Assembly (NCBI RefSeq): GCF_001984155.1
Contig: NZ_MTQO01000053.1
Location: 372,001-436,000, forward strand
Length of the DNA stretch: 64,000 nucleotides
DNA from: Actinosynnema sp. ALI-1.44
GTDB taxonomy: Bacteria > Actinomycetota > Actinomycetes > Mycobacteriales > Pseudonocardiaceae
Reading direction: 5' to 3'
The translations under genes and the position numbers were made by a program. The notes under the pieces are model-generated. The model saw only the letters and a list, made by a program, of their open reading frames with translations. It did no database searches and was not told where the DNA came from. Shown piece after piece: positions 26,142-35,071 of this stretch (positions are counted from its first letter, which is position 1; each line of letters opens with the position of its first letter).

Positions 26142-28022
26142 TTGCCGGAACAGCACCACTGGCCGGAGTCGCACAGCGAACAGACGGATGTCCTGCCGCC
26201 CGTCCGCGTGCAGCCGTCGCCTGCCCCGATGTCTCCGCACGACGTGCCCCCGTTCCAGGCGTCGTCCGCGTACGACGAGCCGACCGCCCGGTGGGCGGAC
26301 GAGCAGCCCGAGGCCGAACCGGCGCCGGACCGCAAGAAGAGGAGCCTGCGCAAGGCCGGCCTCGCGGCAGGCGCGGTCGTCGGTGTGCTCGGTGTTCTCT
26401 ACCTCGTCGACGTGCTGGTCAGCCAGGGCAACGTGCCACGGGGCGTCACGGTCGCCGGTGTCGAGGTCGGCGGGATGAGCCGGGCAGCGGCCGAGAAGAA
26501 GCTCCGCGACGAGATCGAGCCGCGCCTCAACCACCCGGTCCAGCTCAAGGCCGGTGACGTCACCACGGAGCTGGAACCGGCGAAGGCGGGGCTGACCCCC
26601 GACTGGACCAAGACCCTCGACGCGGCGGGCGAGCAGCCGATCAACCCGGTCACCCGCCTGACGTCGTTCTTCGGCAACCGCGAGGTCGGGTTCACCACCC
26701 AGACCGACCAGAAGGCGCTGACCACCGCGGTCGACGAGGTGCGGGGCAAGGTCGACCAGGACCCGGTCGAAGGCAGCATCAAGTTCGACGGCGCCACCCC
26801 GGCGATCGTCGACGCGAAGCAGGGCCGCAAGCTCGACCAGCAGGCGGCGGTCGACCAGATCGTGGCCGACTGGGTCAAGGGCAAGCCGATCGAACTGCCG
26901 GTGGCGGTGACCCCGGTGAAGGTCTCGCCGGACGCCGTGAAAGCCGCGTTCGAGCAGGCCAAGGCCGCCACGTCCGGGCCGATCGTGCTGAAGGGCGAAG
27001 GCAAGGACGCGACGCTGACACCGGTGCAGGTGGCCGCGGCGCTCCGCTTCGAACCGGCGGAGGACAAGCTGGTCGGCAAGGTCGACAACGCGAAAGTCGC
27101 CGAAGCGGCCGGACCGCAGCTGAAGTCGACGGAGAAAGAGGGCAAGGACGCCACCATCGTCTTCGAAGGCGGCAAGCCCACCGTGCACCCGTCGGAAGAC
27201 GGCAAGACGGTGAACTGGGAACCGAGCCTGGTGCCGTTCGTCGAGGTCGCCCAGAAGCAGGACGGCCGCGAACTGAAGCTGCAGTACACGGTGAAGCCGG
27301 CGAAGGTGACCACGGAACAGGCCAACGCGCTGGGCATCAAAGAGGTCATCGGCGAGTTCACCACCAACGGCTTCGCGACGGACTCCGGCGTGAACATCCG
27401 AATGGTGGCCCAGAAGGTCAACGGGGCGATCGTGAAGCCAGGCGACACCTTCAGCCTCAACGGCTTCACCGGCCCCCGCGGCGCGGCACAGGGGTACGTG
27501 GAAGCAGGCGTGATCAAGGACGGTGCCCCCGGCCGCGAAGTCGGTGGCGGCATCTCCCAGTTCGCGACGACGCTCTACAACGCGTCCTACTTCGCGGGCC
27601 TGAAGAACGTCGAGCACAAGGAACACAGCTACTACATCAGCCGCTACCACAAGGCCCGTGAGGCAACGGTCTTCCAGGACCACAGCGGCAAGAGCGTGAT
27701 CGACCTGAAGTTCGCCAACGACGCCCAGACGGGTATCGCGATCCAGACGGCGTGGACGTCGAAGTCGATCACGGTGAAGATCTGGGGAACCAAGCGCTAC
27801 CAGGTGGACTCGGTGACCGGTCCGGACACCAACCCGACCCAGCCCGCGGAGAAAGCAGGTCCGGCGCAGAACTGCTCGCCGAGCAACGGGGCCCCGGGGT
27901 TCACGGCGACGGACACCCGCATCATCAAGGACCTCAACGGCCGTGAGGTCCGCCGCGAAACCCGCACGGTGAAGTACAACCCCCAGCCCAAGATCATTTG
28001 CCCGGGAACCCCGCCTGCCTGA
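26142..28022 (+). CDS. VanW-family membrane protein with peptidoglycan-binding-like repeats
   Basis: A 626-residue cell-envelope protein. A 65-residue acidic/proline-rich cytoplasmic tail ends in KKRSLRKAG, followed by one membrane helix (AAGAVVGVLGVLYLVDVLV, about 70-90). The extracellular part carries two YoaR-type (PG_binding_4) domains (about 100-390) and a VanW domain (about 400-560) with FSLNGFTGPRGAAQGYVEAG and GGGISQFATTLYNASYFAG. The C-terminus has a cysteine pair (QNCSPS, KIICPG). The TTG start follows GGAGGA. VanW proteins occur in glycopeptide-resistance clusters, but no other van genes are here, so a general cell-wall role is more likely. Confidence 0.9.
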   Translation: MPEQHHWPESHSEQTDVLPPVRVQPSPAPMSPHDVPPFQASSAYDEPTARWADEQPEAEPAPDRKKRSLRKAGLAAGAVVGVLGVLYLVDVLVSQGNVPRGVTVAGVEVGGMSRAAAEKKLRDEIEPRLNHPVQLKAGDVTTELEPAKAGLTPDWTKTLDAAGEQPINPVTRLTSFFGNREVGFTTQTDQKALTTAVDEVRGKVDQDPVEGSIKFDGATPAIVDAKQGRKLDQQAAVDQIVADWVKGKPIELPVAVTPVKVSPDAVKAAFEQAKAATSGPIVLKGEGKDATLTPVQVAAALRFEPAEDKLVGKVDNAKVAEAAGPQLKSTEKEGKDATIVFEGGKPTVHPSEDGKTVNWEPSLVPFVEVAQKQDGRELKLQYTVKPAKVTTEQANALGIKEVIGEFTTNGFATDSGVNIRMVAQKVNGAIVKPGDTFSLNGFTGPRGAAQGYVEAGVIKDGAPGREVGGGISQFATTLYNASYFAGLKNVEHKEHSYYISRYHKAREATVFQDHSGKSVIDLKFANDAQTGIAIQTAWTSKSITVKIWGTKRYQVDSVTGPDTNPTQPAEKAGPAQNCSPSNGAPGFTATDTRIIKDLNGREVRRETRTVKYNPQPKIICPGTPPA

Positions 28023-28052
28023 GCGCCCAGCACCCAGTTCGAACCCCAACGC

Positions 28053-28156
28053 CCCCATAAACAGTCCCCCACCCAACCCGGGGGGCGTCCCTGCTCCAGT
28101 CTACCGGGGATAAGGCCTGGTCAAAGGGTTACTGGTGGGTTGTGGACAACCAGATT
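28053..28156 (-). repeat. Dispersed ~105-bp repeat, copy 2 (DnaA-box containing)
   Basis: Read on the minus strand this segment matches 5621-5725 in opposite orientation. It carries TTGTCCACA (minus strand, 28141-28149) inside the perfect palindrome GGTTGTCCACAACC, followed by TTATCCCCGG, TAGACTGGAGC and the GC core. It lies between the convergent vanW and fadE5 genes. Copies 1 and 2 are 22.4 kb apart, so recombination between them would invert that interval. Confidence 0.75.
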
Positions 28157-28224
28157 TGACGAAGGCACCTTCGGTGCGTTCGGGCCAGCCGCTGAGAACG
28201 CCCGGCCGCGTCCCATGCGGACAA

Positions 28225-28260
28225 AAGGGCGGCGATCCCCCGCCAGGGATCGCCGCCCTT
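28225..28260 (-). terminator. Intrinsic terminator of fadE5
   Basis: Arms AAGGGCGGCGATCCC and GGGATCGCCGCCCTT (28225-28239, 28246-28260) pair over 15 bp around the loop CCGCCA. On the minus strand the stem is followed by TTTTGT, a short U-tract. It lies 23 bases beyond the fadE5 stop. Confidence 0.85.
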
Positions 28261-28282
28261 CTCCGCCGCGGGAGCGGGGGTC

Positions 28283-30115
28283 TCAGAAGGCTGCTTCGTC
28301 GATCTCCATCAGGGAGTTGTCGGCGGCTTCCACGATCTTGCGGCCTGCGGAGAGCTCGGGCAGGACGTTGCGTGCGAAGAACGACGCCACGGCCACCTTG
28401 CCCTCGTAGAACGCCTTGTCGCGGGCGGAGACCTCGCCGGACAGCGCGCCGAGCGCCACCTCTGCCTGGCGCAGCAGCTGCCAGCCGATCAGCAGGTCAC
28501 CGGTTGCCAGCAGCAGGCGGACCGTGTGCTGGCCGACCTTGTTGATGTTCTGCGGGTCTTCCTGTGAGCTGGTCAGGTGGCCGATCAGGGCGCCGATGAT
28601 GCCCTGGACGTCCTCGAGGGCCTGCTTGAGAGCCGCGCGCTCTTCCTTCAGCCTGCCGTTCCCGCCTTCTTCCGCCAGGAAGTTGTTGATCTCCCCGGCC
28701 ACGAAGGCCAGTGCCTGGCCCTTGTCGCGGACGATCTTGCGGAAGAAGAAGTCGAGGGACTGGATCGCCGTCGTTCCCTCGTACAGCGAGTCGATCTTGG
28801 CGTCCCTGATGTACTGCTCGATCGGGTAGTCCTGCAGGAAGCCGGAACCGCCGAGGATCTGCAGCGACTGGGTCAGCTGCTCGTAGGCGCGCTCCGAGCC
28901 GACGCCCTTCACGATCGGCAGCAGCAGGTCGTTGATCCTGGAGTTCAGGTCCGTGTCCTCGCCGAGCGCGATGCGGTCCTGGAAGGTCGCGGTGTACAGG
29001 TACACCGCGCGCAGGCCTTCGGCATACGCCTTCTGCAGCATGAGGCTGCGGCGCACCTCCGGGTGGTGCGTGATGGTCACGCGGGGCGCCGCCTTGTTGA
29101 GCATGTTCGGCAGGTCCGCGCCCTGCACGCGCTCCTTGGCGTAGTCCAGCGCGTTCAGGTAGCCGGTCGACAGCGTCGCGATGGCCTTCGTGCCGACCAT
29201 CATCCGGGCGTACTCGATCACCTGGAACATCTGCGCGATGCCGTCGTGCACGTCGCCGAGCAGCCAGCCCACCGCCGGGGTGCCGTGCTGGCCGAAGGTC
29301 AGCTCACAGGTGGCCGACGCGTTCAGGCCCATCTTGTGCTCGACGTTGGTCACGAAGGCGCCGTTGCGCTCGCCTCGTTCGCCCGTCCGCGAGTCGAAGT
29401 GGAACTTCGGGACCAGGAAGAGGCTCAGGCCCTTCGTGCCCGGCCTCGTCTCGATGCCGGGGCCTTCCGGGCGGGCCAGCACCAGGTGCATGATGTTGTC
29501 GGTCATGTCCTGGTCGGCGGAGGTGATGAAGCGCTTCACGCCGTCCAGGTGCCAGCTGCCGTCCTCCTGCAGCACGGCCTTGGTGCGCGCGGCGCCGACG
29601 TCCGAGCCCGCGTCCGGCTCGGTCAGCACCATCGTGGCGCCCCAGCCCTGGTCGATCATCAGCTCGGCCCAGTGCTTCTGCTCGTCGTTGCCGTTGCGGT
29701 GCACGACCTCGGCGAAGTTCGGCCCGGCCATGTACATGAACAGCGCCGGGTTCGAGCCGAGGATCAGCTCGGCCGCCGCCCAGGTCACCGACGGCGGGAT
29801 GCCGAGGCCGCCGAGCTCGTTGCTCAGGCCGATCCGGTACCACTCGCCGTCCCACAGCGCCTGGTAGGACTTCTTGAAGCTCTCGGGGAGCGTCACCGAG
29901 AACGTCTTCGGGTCGTACGTGGTGCCCTGCCGGTCACCGTCGACGAAGGAGTCCGCGAGGGGGCCGACGGCCACCTTGTTCAGCTCCGACAGCACGCCAC
30001 GCGCCGTGTCCTCGTCCGCCTCCGCGAACGGTCCCGTGCCGAGCCGCTCCTGGACTTTGAACACCTCGAAGAGGTTGAACTCCAGGTCGCGAACGTTGCT
30101 CTTGTAGTGGGCCAT
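28283..30115 (-). CDS. fadE5: Acyl-CoA dehydrogenase, FadE5 type
   Basis: A 610-residue acyl-CoA dehydrogenase, the long form with extended N- and C-termini. The start [19 protein letters not shown] is close to FadE5 (Rv0244c). The FAD/substrate region has [19 protein letters not shown] and [16 protein letters not shown], and the C-terminal half has [23 protein letters not shown] followed by [12 protein letters not shown]; the catalytic Glu is expected in YEGTTAIQ. It oxidises acyl-CoA to trans-2-enoyl-CoA and passes electrons to ETF. The ATG at 30115 has GGGGAG upstream; longer readings run into the regulator gene. Two operator copies lie 45-82 bp upstream. In mycobacteria fadE5 is adjacent to fadA2-fabG4; here it is 25 kb away but shares the operator. 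Confidence 0.93.
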   Translation of the reverse strand: MAHYKSNVRDLEFNLFEVFKVQERLGTGPFAEADEDTARGVLSELNKVAVGPLADSFVDGDRQGTTYDPKTFSVTLPESFKKSYQALWDGEWYRIGLSNELGGLGIPPSVTWAAAELILGSNPALFMYMAGPNFAEVVHRNGNDEQKHWAELMIDQGWGATMVLTEPDAGSDVGAARTKAVLQEDGSWHLDGVKRFITSADQDMTDNIMHLVLARPEGPGIETRPGTKGLSLFLVPKFHFDSRTGERGERNGAFVTNVEHKMGLNASATCELTFGQHGTPAVGWLLGDVHDGIAQMFQVIEYARMMVGTKAIATLSTGYLNALDYAKERVQGADLPNMLNKAAPRVTITHHPEVRRSLMLQKAYAEGLRAVYLYTATFQDRIALGEDTDLNSRINDLLLPIVKGVGSERAYEQLTQSLQILGGSGFLQDYPIEQYIRDAKIDSLYEGTTAIQSLDFFFRKIVRDKGQALAFVAGEINNFLAEEGGNGRLKEERAALKQALEDVQGIIGALIGHLTSSQEDPQNINKVGQHTVRLLLATGDLLIGWQLLRQAEVALGALSGEVSARDKAFYEGKVAVASFFARNVLPELSAGRKIVEAADNSLMEIDEAAF

Positions 30116-30159
30116 TGGGTCGCTCCCCTGTGTGTCTGCGTTTCCGGGGCAGACTTGTG

Positions 30160-30197
30160 CTACTCGCCGGTAACAACAGGATATTACTTGCCGGTAA
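30160..30197. promoter_or_regulatory. Double operator upstream of fadE5
   Basis: CTACT-CGCC-GGTAA (30160-30173) and TTACT-TGCC-GGTAA (30184-30197) are two direct copies of YTACT-N4-RGTAR, 24 bp apart, about two helical turns plus three bases. They share the extended core ACT-NGCC-GGTAAC. They lie in the only gap between the LuxR gene and fadE5. Confidence 0.6.
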
Positions 30198-30249
30198 CCC
30201 GGGCAAGCGGATCCCGCCGATGTGGTGAACCAGACGCTCTGGGCGGGGG

Positions 30250-30990
30250 TCAGTACGGGTGGTCTTCCTGGTTCACCGTGAGCACGCCGGAGCGGAAGGC
30301 CACCGCGACGGCGTGCGTGCGGTCTCGTGCGGACAGCTTGCGCAGGATGCTCTTCACATGAGTGCGAACCGTCTCCACGGATACGTACAGCACCTTGGCG
30401 ATCGCCTGGTTCTCCAAGCCGTCCGCGATCAGCTGCAGCACCTGGTACTCGCGCCGGGACAGCGGCTGCTGGCCGTGGATGGCCATCACCGGTCCGCCGC
30501 CCTTGCCCTTCGGGGTGCCGAGTGCGGGCGCCAGCGTCGGATCGATGTACCGGCGTTCGGCGTGCACGCGCTGGATCGCCTGGATCAGCTGCGGCGGCTC
30601 GCTGCGCCGGGAGATCACGCCGTGCACGCCCGCGGCTATCGCTCCCGCGATGTACTGCGTGTTGCGCTGCGCCTCCCGGATCATCAGCAGGACGCCGAGG
30701 TCCGAGTCGTTGCCGATCAGCATCCGGGACAGGTGCCACCGCGGGTCGAGGCCCGAGTCGATGATCACCGCGTGCGGCCGGAACCGTTCACACAGTTGCA
30801 GTGCCGCGTGCGGGCTGCCCGCCGCGCCCACCCACCGCAGTCCCCTCGTCCGCATCACCAGGGCGGACAGGCCCTCGCGAACAAGCGGAACCGAGTCGAC
30901 CAAGGCGATGCCCAGCCCGCCTTCCGTCGACCGCCCGGTGACAACCGCTCCTGTCGGTCGCACCTGGCGGTGGTCGATGTTGTTCACCAT
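30250..30990 (-). CDS. LuxR-family response-regulator-like protein
   Basis: A 246-residue regulator. The N-terminal receiver-like domain (about 28-150) keeps the likely phospho-Asp in [11 protein letters not shown] but the usual acidic pair at the start is [12 protein letters not shown], with one Asp only, and no Lys-containing switch segment is obvious, so phosphorylation is doubtful. The C-terminal LuxR helix-turn-helix is [43 protein letters not shown]. The ATG at 30990 follows GGAGG by 5 bases. No histidine kinase is nearby. It lies upstream of fadE5 in the same direction but with a 134-bp gap containing fadE5's own operators. Confidence 0.88.
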   Translation of the reverse strand: MVNNIDHRQVRPTGAVVTGRSTEGGLGIALVDSVPLVREGLSALVMRTRGLRWVGAAGSPHAALQLCERFRPHAVIIDSGLDPRWHLSRMLIGNDSDLGVLLMIREAQRNTQYIAGAIAAGVHGVISRRSEPPQLIQAIQRVHAERRYIDPTLAPALGTPKGKGGGPVMAIHGQQPLSRREYQVLQLIADGLENQAIAKVLYVSVETVRTHVKSILRKLSARDRTHAVAVAFRSGVLTVNQEDHPY

Positions 30991-31168
30991 CCACGCCTCC
31001 ACGCCCGGTCACTCGTCCGATAGTGCGACGTCAGCGGACTCGAGTAATGACGTTGTAGTCGTCTGTGACCGCCGGTAACACAAAAACTCACCCCTGCGGG
31101 TGATAAGCGAGCGACAAATCTCGTCCTGTGGGCCGGAACGAGTGCCTACCGCCGCCCGTTGGCCAGGC

Positions 31169-31468
31169 ATGGAGATGATGTGGGGAGTGTCGCTGCCCGC
31201 CTTGGCCATGCTCCTCGTCGCGCTGGCGATCATGGAGTTGCTCTGGCGCCGGATCCGGCGCTCGAAGAAGTCGGGCGCACCCTTCTCCGGGGTGGCGTTC
31301 GACGAGTTCACGGCATTCCTCCACGGCGGCAAGCGGGTCGAACTCGATCAACGGGTGACGCAGTCCCTGATGCGTGAGGAAGAGCAGGACGGCGCGCCGC
31401 CGCGCCTTGTAGATCTCGACCGCGGGGTCGTGTTCCTCAATCGCCCAGACGGTGACAGCAAGAAGTAG
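31169..31468 (+). CDS. Small membrane-anchored protein, DUF6191-like
   Basis: A 99-residue protein with one N-terminal membrane helix (SLPALAMLLVALAIMELLW) followed by RRIRRSKKS, so the C-terminus is cytoplasmic by the positive-inside rule. The soluble part FDEFTAFLHGGKRVELDQRV, then MREEEQDGAPPRLVDLDRGVV, matches the pattern I remember for DUF6191 proteins of actinomycetes; the match is from memory. Alternative ATGs at 31175 and 31178 are possible. Function unknown. The 178-bp gap upstream, shared with the divergent LuxR gene, holds only a 6-bp stem TCACCC/GGGTGA (31088-31103). Confidence 0.65.
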   Translation: MEMMWGVSLPALAMLLVALAIMELLWRRIRRSKKSGAPFSGVAFDEFTAFLHGGKRVELDQRVTQSLMREEEQDGAPPRLVDLDRGVVFLNRPDGDSKK

Positions 31469-31518
31469 AACACGTTACAGTTGTCCTTCCTGTCGGCGCG
31501 GGGAAGGACGGCATTCCG

Positions 31519-32388
31519 ATGAAGTTCACGGTCGCCATCGCATTGAGTCCGCTCGACCAGCTGACCGAGCTGGCGCGTACCGCACAGGAGTGCGGATACT
31601 CGGCGATCGCACTGCCAGACTCGATTTTCTACTCCGAGAAGGTGTCGGCGGACTATCCGTACACACCGGACGGATCTCGGTTCTGGACCGAGGAGACGCC
31701 CTGGGTGGACCCGTTGGTCGCCGCTGCGGCGATGGGTGCCGTCACTGATGAGATCAGGTTCTACACGCAGGTTCTGAAACTCGGTCCGCGCAACCCGCTG
31801 CTGCTCGCTCGTCAGGTGCAGTCGGTCGCCTGCCTGACCGGCAACCGGTTCGGGCTGGGGGTGGGCATCGGCTGGACGCCGGAGGAGTTCGAGTGGTGCG
31901 GCGCGCCCTTCGACAACCGCGGTGCCCGTGTCGACGAGGCCATTGACGTGCTGAAACTGGTCCTCGGCGGCGGGATGGTCGAGTACCACGGGACCTACTT
32001 CGACTTCGACAAGCTGCGGATGAGCCCGGCACCGACCGAACCCGTCCCGATCTACGTCGGCGGGCACACCGAGCGCGGCCTGCGCCGGGCCGCGCGCGTC
32101 GGCGACGGCTGGACCTCGGCGATGATCAAGTTCGACGACCTGAAGGCCGTCGTCGACCGGCTCAGCCAACTGCGAGCCGAGTACGGGCGGACCGACGAGC
32201 CCTTCGAGATCCAGTCCGTCTGCGTCGACCGGTTCGGCGTCGACGGCTACCGCCAGCAGGCGGACATCGGTGTCACGGACGTACTGGTGGCGCCGTGGGT
32301 GTTCTACGGCGTCGGCATGGACGGCGACCTGGCCGCGAAGCAGGACGGCATGAAGCGCTTCGCCGACGAGATCGTGCACAAGCTCTGA
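31519..32388 (+). CDS. LLM-class (luciferase-like) F420-dependent oxidoreductase
   Basis: A 289-residue TIM-barrel flavin/F420 enzyme. Landmarks are the start MKFTVAIALSPLDQLTELARTAQECGYSAIALPDS, RFYTQVLKLGPRNPLLLARQVQSV, GVGIGWTPEEFEWCG and PIYVGGHTERGLRRAARVGDGW. Members oxidise alcohols or reduce enones with F420; the substrate is unknown. It is followed after 11 bases by a SnoaL-like gene, which suggests a shared small-molecule pathway. Confidence 0.88.
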   Translation: MKFTVAIALSPLDQLTELARTAQECGYSAIALPDSIFYSEKVSADYPYTPDGSRFWTEETPWVDPLVAAAAMGAVTDEIRFYTQVLKLGPRNPLLLARQVQSVACLTGNRFGLGVGIGWTPEEFEWCGAPFDNRGARVDEAIDVLKLVLGGGMVEYHGTYFDFDKLRMSPAPTEPVPIYVGGHTERGLRRAARVGDGWTSAMIKFDDLKAVVDRLSQLRAEYGRTDEPFEIQSVCVDRFGVDGYRQQADIGVTDVLVAPWVFYGVGMDGDLAAKQDGMKRFADEIVHKL

Positions 32389-32399
32389 AAGGGACTGGG

Positions 32400-32852
32400 A
32401 TGACCGCTGTGACCTGGAAGGCGACCGAGACCGAGCACCCGGCCCGCACCGCGTCCCGCCGCTCGATGAGCGCGGTAAGCCGGGGCGCGAAGGACGAATG
32501 GGTGGCGCTGTTCGCGCCCGACGCGGTGATCGAGGACCCGGTCGGGGTGTCGATGATCGACCCGACCGGCCTGGGGCACCACGGCCACGACGGGATCCGG
32601 GCGTTCTGGGACAAGACAGTCGCCAGTGTGGAGCGGTTCGAGTTCGACATCGACGACTCGTTCGCCGCGGGCGACGAGGTCGCCAACGTGGGCACGATCC
32701 ACGCCTTCCTGCCTGGTGGCATGCGCCTGGCCACCCAGGGCGTGTTCGTCTACCGGGTCGGTCCGGACGGTTTGATCCGGTCGCTGCGGGCGTTTTGGGA
32801 GGTGGACCGGGCAATGGGAACCCTGCGCAAGGCTGACGATTCATCTACATGA
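32400..32852 (+). CDS. SnoaL/NTF2-like protein
   Basis: A 150-residue cone-shaped NTF2-fold protein of the SnoaL / ketosteroid-isomerase-like superfamily: SRGAKDEWVALFAPDAVIEDPVGVSMIDPTG, GHHGHDGIRAFWDKTVASVERFEFDI, and FWEVDRAM near the end. The Asp in VIEDPVG is in the position often used as general base. It may act as an isomerase, cyclase or hydrolase on the product of the upstream oxidoreductase. GGGA precedes the ATG. Confidence 0.82.
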   Translation: MTAVTWKATETEHPARTASRRSMSAVSRGAKDEWVALFAPDAVIEDPVGVSMIDPTGLGHHGHDGIRAFWDKTVASVERFEFDIDDSFAAGDEVANVGTIHAFLPGGMRLATQGVFVYRVGPDGLIRSLRAFWEVDRAMGTLRKADDSST

Positions 32853-32878
32853 AACCGAGTCACGAATGTGACTCAGTT
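32853..32878 (+). terminator. Hairpin after the LLM/SnoaL operon
   Basis: GAGTCAC and GTGACTC (32857-32863, 32868-32874) pair around a GAAT loop, and AAC/GTT extends the stem beyond one mismatch to 11 bp total. It begins right at the SnoaL stop codon. Confidence 0.55.
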
Positions 32879-32964
32879 GTGGCCGAGACCTTCCCCTCCG
32901 ATGTCACGCGTCCGTAAGACGTACGTCACAAGCCGCCGCGCGCTTGGTCGACGTTGGAGGTGCG

Positions 32965-34467
32965 ATGGGCACTCTGGACTGGGTAGTCGTTGTCGGGTAC
33001 TTCTTCGTGATGGTGGCCATCGGCGTCTGGTCGAAGGCCAAGGTCGCCAACACGAGTGACTTCTTCACCGCGGGCGGCAAGATGCCGTGGTGGCTCTCCG
33101 GGATCTCGCACCACATGTCCGGCTACAGCGCGGTCATGTTCGTGGCGTTCGCCGGTGAGGCGTACAAGTACGGGCTGACCGTCTACATCTGGTGGGCGCT
33201 GACGATCGGCGTCGGTGTCGGCGTCGGCGCGTGGCTGTTCGCGCCGCGCTGGAACCGGCTCAGGTCCAAGTACAACGTGGCCTCGCCGCTGGAGTACCTG
33301 GCCAAGCGCTACAACGTGCCGACGCAGCAGGTGCTCGCGTGGTCCGGCTCACTGCTCAAGGTCGTGGACATCGCGGCCAAGTGGGCGGCGGTCGCCGTGC
33401 TGCTGCGCGGGTTCGCCGGCGTGCCGATCACGTGGGGAATAGTGTTGATCGGTGCGGTCACCATGGTCTACTCGGTGATCGGCGGACTGTGGGCGGACGC
33501 GCTCACCGACTTCGGCCAGTTCATCATCCAGGCCGTCGCCGGGTTCGCCATGTTCGGCGCGGTGATCGCCCACTTCGGCGGCATCTCGTGGATCTGGGAC
33601 ATGTGGGGGCAGCTGCCCGCGCAGCACAGCCAGCCGCTGGCCGGGCCGTACACGGTCACGTTCTTCCTCGCGCTCTTCCTGATCAAGACGCTCGAGTACA
33701 ACGGCGGCATGTGGAACCTGGCGCAGCGCTACATGGCCGCGCCGGACGGGTCTGCCGCACGCCGCTCCGCCGCCCTGTCCAGCGTGTTGTGGCTGGTCTG
33801 GCCGCTGGTGCTGTTCCTGCCGATGTGGGCCGCGCCGTTGATCGTGCCCGGCCTCGGCAACGCCGACGACGCGTACGTGGCCATGGGCGTCCAGATGCTG
33901 CCCGCCGGGCTGGTCGGACTGGTGCTCGCCGGGTTCTTCTCGCACACCATGGCGATGGTGTCCTCGGACGCCAACGTGATCTCCGCGGTGATCACCCGCG
34001 ACATGCTGCCGAGGATCTGGAAGGGCATCACCCGGCTCGGCGAGGCCGCCCAGCTCCAACTCGCCCGCGTCACCACGTTTCTGTTCATCGCGGCCAGCAT
34101 GCTGATCGCGATCGGCACGAGCGGCACCGGTGTGGTGATCAAGATCGTGGTCGACGTGGTCGCGGCGACCGTCGGAGTGATCGGCATCCCGCTCATCCTC
34201 GGCCTGCTGCCGTGGTTCCGCCGCTCCGGCCCGCGCGCCGCGCTGTCGGCCGTGCTGCTCGGCCTCGGCGTCTGGGCCGTGCTGTTCATCTTCCAGAAGA
34301 GCGATGTCGCGGTGTCCAAGGAGGCGCTGGTCGCGTATCCAATCCTCACGTCGACCGTTGTCTATGTCCTGGGTGGACTGTTCTTCCCGGAGCGCACCAC
34401 CCGGCGCGACGAGCTGATCGACGCGCTCGACGCGGACCCCGCCCCCGAAGTGGCGGCGGTGAAGTAA
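32965..34467 (+). CDS. Sodium:solute symporter (SSF family)
   Basis: A 500-residue integral membrane protein of the SSF family with about 13 helices. Conserved parts include SDFFTAGGKMPWWLSGISHHMSGYSAVMFV, VYSVIGGLWADALTDFGQFIIQ and SHTMAMVSSDANVISAVITRD. SSF members couple Na+ entry to uptake of sugars, amino acids, carboxylates or similar; the substrate cannot be read from sequence. The ATG at 32965 follows GGAGGTG. The C-terminal tail (RTTRRDELIDALDADPAPEVAAVK) is cytoplasmic. Confidence 0.9.
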   Translation: MGTLDWVVVVGYFFVMVAIGVWSKAKVANTSDFFTAGGKMPWWLSGISHHMSGYSAVMFVAFAGEAYKYGLTVYIWWALTIGVGVGVGAWLFAPRWNRLRSKYNVASPLEYLAKRYNVPTQQVLAWSGSLLKVVDIAAKWAAVAVLLRGFAGVPITWGIVLIGAVTMVYSVIGGLWADALTDFGQFIIQAVAGFAMFGAVIAHFGGISWIWDMWGQLPAQHSQPLAGPYTVTFFLALFLIKTLEYNGGMWNLAQRYMAAPDGSAARRSAALSSVLWLVWPLVLFLPMWAAPLIVPGLGNADDAYVAMGVQMLPAGLVGLVLAGFFSHTMAMVSSDANVISAVITRDMLPRIWKGITRLGEAAQLQLARVTTFLFIAASMLIAIGTSGTGVVIKIVVDVVAATVGVIGIPLILGLLPWFRRSGPRAALSAVLLGLGVWAVLFIFQKSDVAVSKEALVAYPILTSTVVYVLGGLFFPERTTRRDELIDALDADPAPEVAAVK

Positions 34468-34475
34468 AGCAACAA

Positions 34476-34534
34476 GTTGCCAACCCGATTGGCAACGCCG
34501 TGTGGGCGGGCAGCGCCGCTGTGTCCGCCCACAC
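34476..34534 (+). terminator. Tandem hairpins after the symporter gene
   Basis: GTTGCCAA/TTGGCAAC (34476-34483, 34489-34496; 5-base loop) is followed immediately by GTGTGGGCGG/CCGCCCACAC (34500-34509, 34525-34534; 15-base loop). Both are perfect. They start 9 bases after the symporter stop. Confidence 0.7.
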
Positions 34535-34645
34535 CGCTGCGTTGGACCGGATGGACCAGCGGCGGCACTGACGAATGGTCCAAAGTGGATCGGGCGCGTC
34601 CGGCGCGGCGTTCCGGCTGGTGGAGCGGTCCACTACCGTGAGGCC

Positions 34646-34903
34646 GTGGCGGATGACGCGAGGGTGCCTGCGCGGCCGCACGGCGAAGTGGACCCCCGTG
34701 ATCTGCGGGTTTCCGATGCCGAGCGGGAGCACGTTGCCGGCCTGCTGAACAAGGCGCTGGCCAGAGGGCTGATCGACGTCGACGGGTTCGCGGATCGGCT
34801 CGGTACGGCCATGGGCGCGAGGACCCGCGGCGAGCTGAACGCCGTTGTGGTCGACCTTCCCGGCGTCGTCGTCCGGATCGATCCGAACGGCCGTGGTGGA
34901 TGA
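34646..34903 (+). CDS. DUF1707 domain protein (SHOCT-like)
   Basis: An 85-residue protein whose core, DPRDLRVSDAEREHVAGLLNKALARGLIDVDGFADRLGTAMGARTRGELNAVVVDLPG, is the DUF1707 motif common in actinomycetes, usually at the N-terminus of longer membrane proteins. Here it stands alone without a membrane helix. The GTG at 34646 lies 11 bases after TACCGT, so a leaderless message is likely. Function unknown; DUF1707 may mediate oligomerisation or DNA/membrane contacts. Confidence 0.8.
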   Translation: MADDARVPARPHGEVDPRDLRVSDAEREHVAGLLNKALARGLIDVDGFADRLGTAMGARTRGELNAVVVDLPGVVVRIDPNGRGG

Positions 34904-35071
34904 CCGATCGGACGTGGAACCGTGAGCCGATTTCCCGAGTCAATCTCACGAACAGGGCAACACGGCGACACGCCGGACCTACCGTCTGACGCTTTGTGAT
35001 TGACTCGTGACGGCAAGCATCTAAGGTCCCGTCAGTCGGTAACCGGCGGGGCGTACATAAGGGGTCGGTGA

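Noticed and set aside
26142-28022. VanW gene as evidence of a glycopeptide-resistance cluster
   Set aside because: No vanHAX, vanRS or D-Ala-D-Ala peptidase is nearby, and VanW domains are common in actinomycetes.
26052-28076. 674-codon minus-strand ORF opposite the VanW gene
   Set aside because: Mirror of the VanW reading frame, with no recognisable domain and no ribosome site.
28577-30361. Long plus-strand ORF opposite fadE5
   Set aside because: Antisense shadow rich in Arg, His and Val; the FadE5 frame explains the region.
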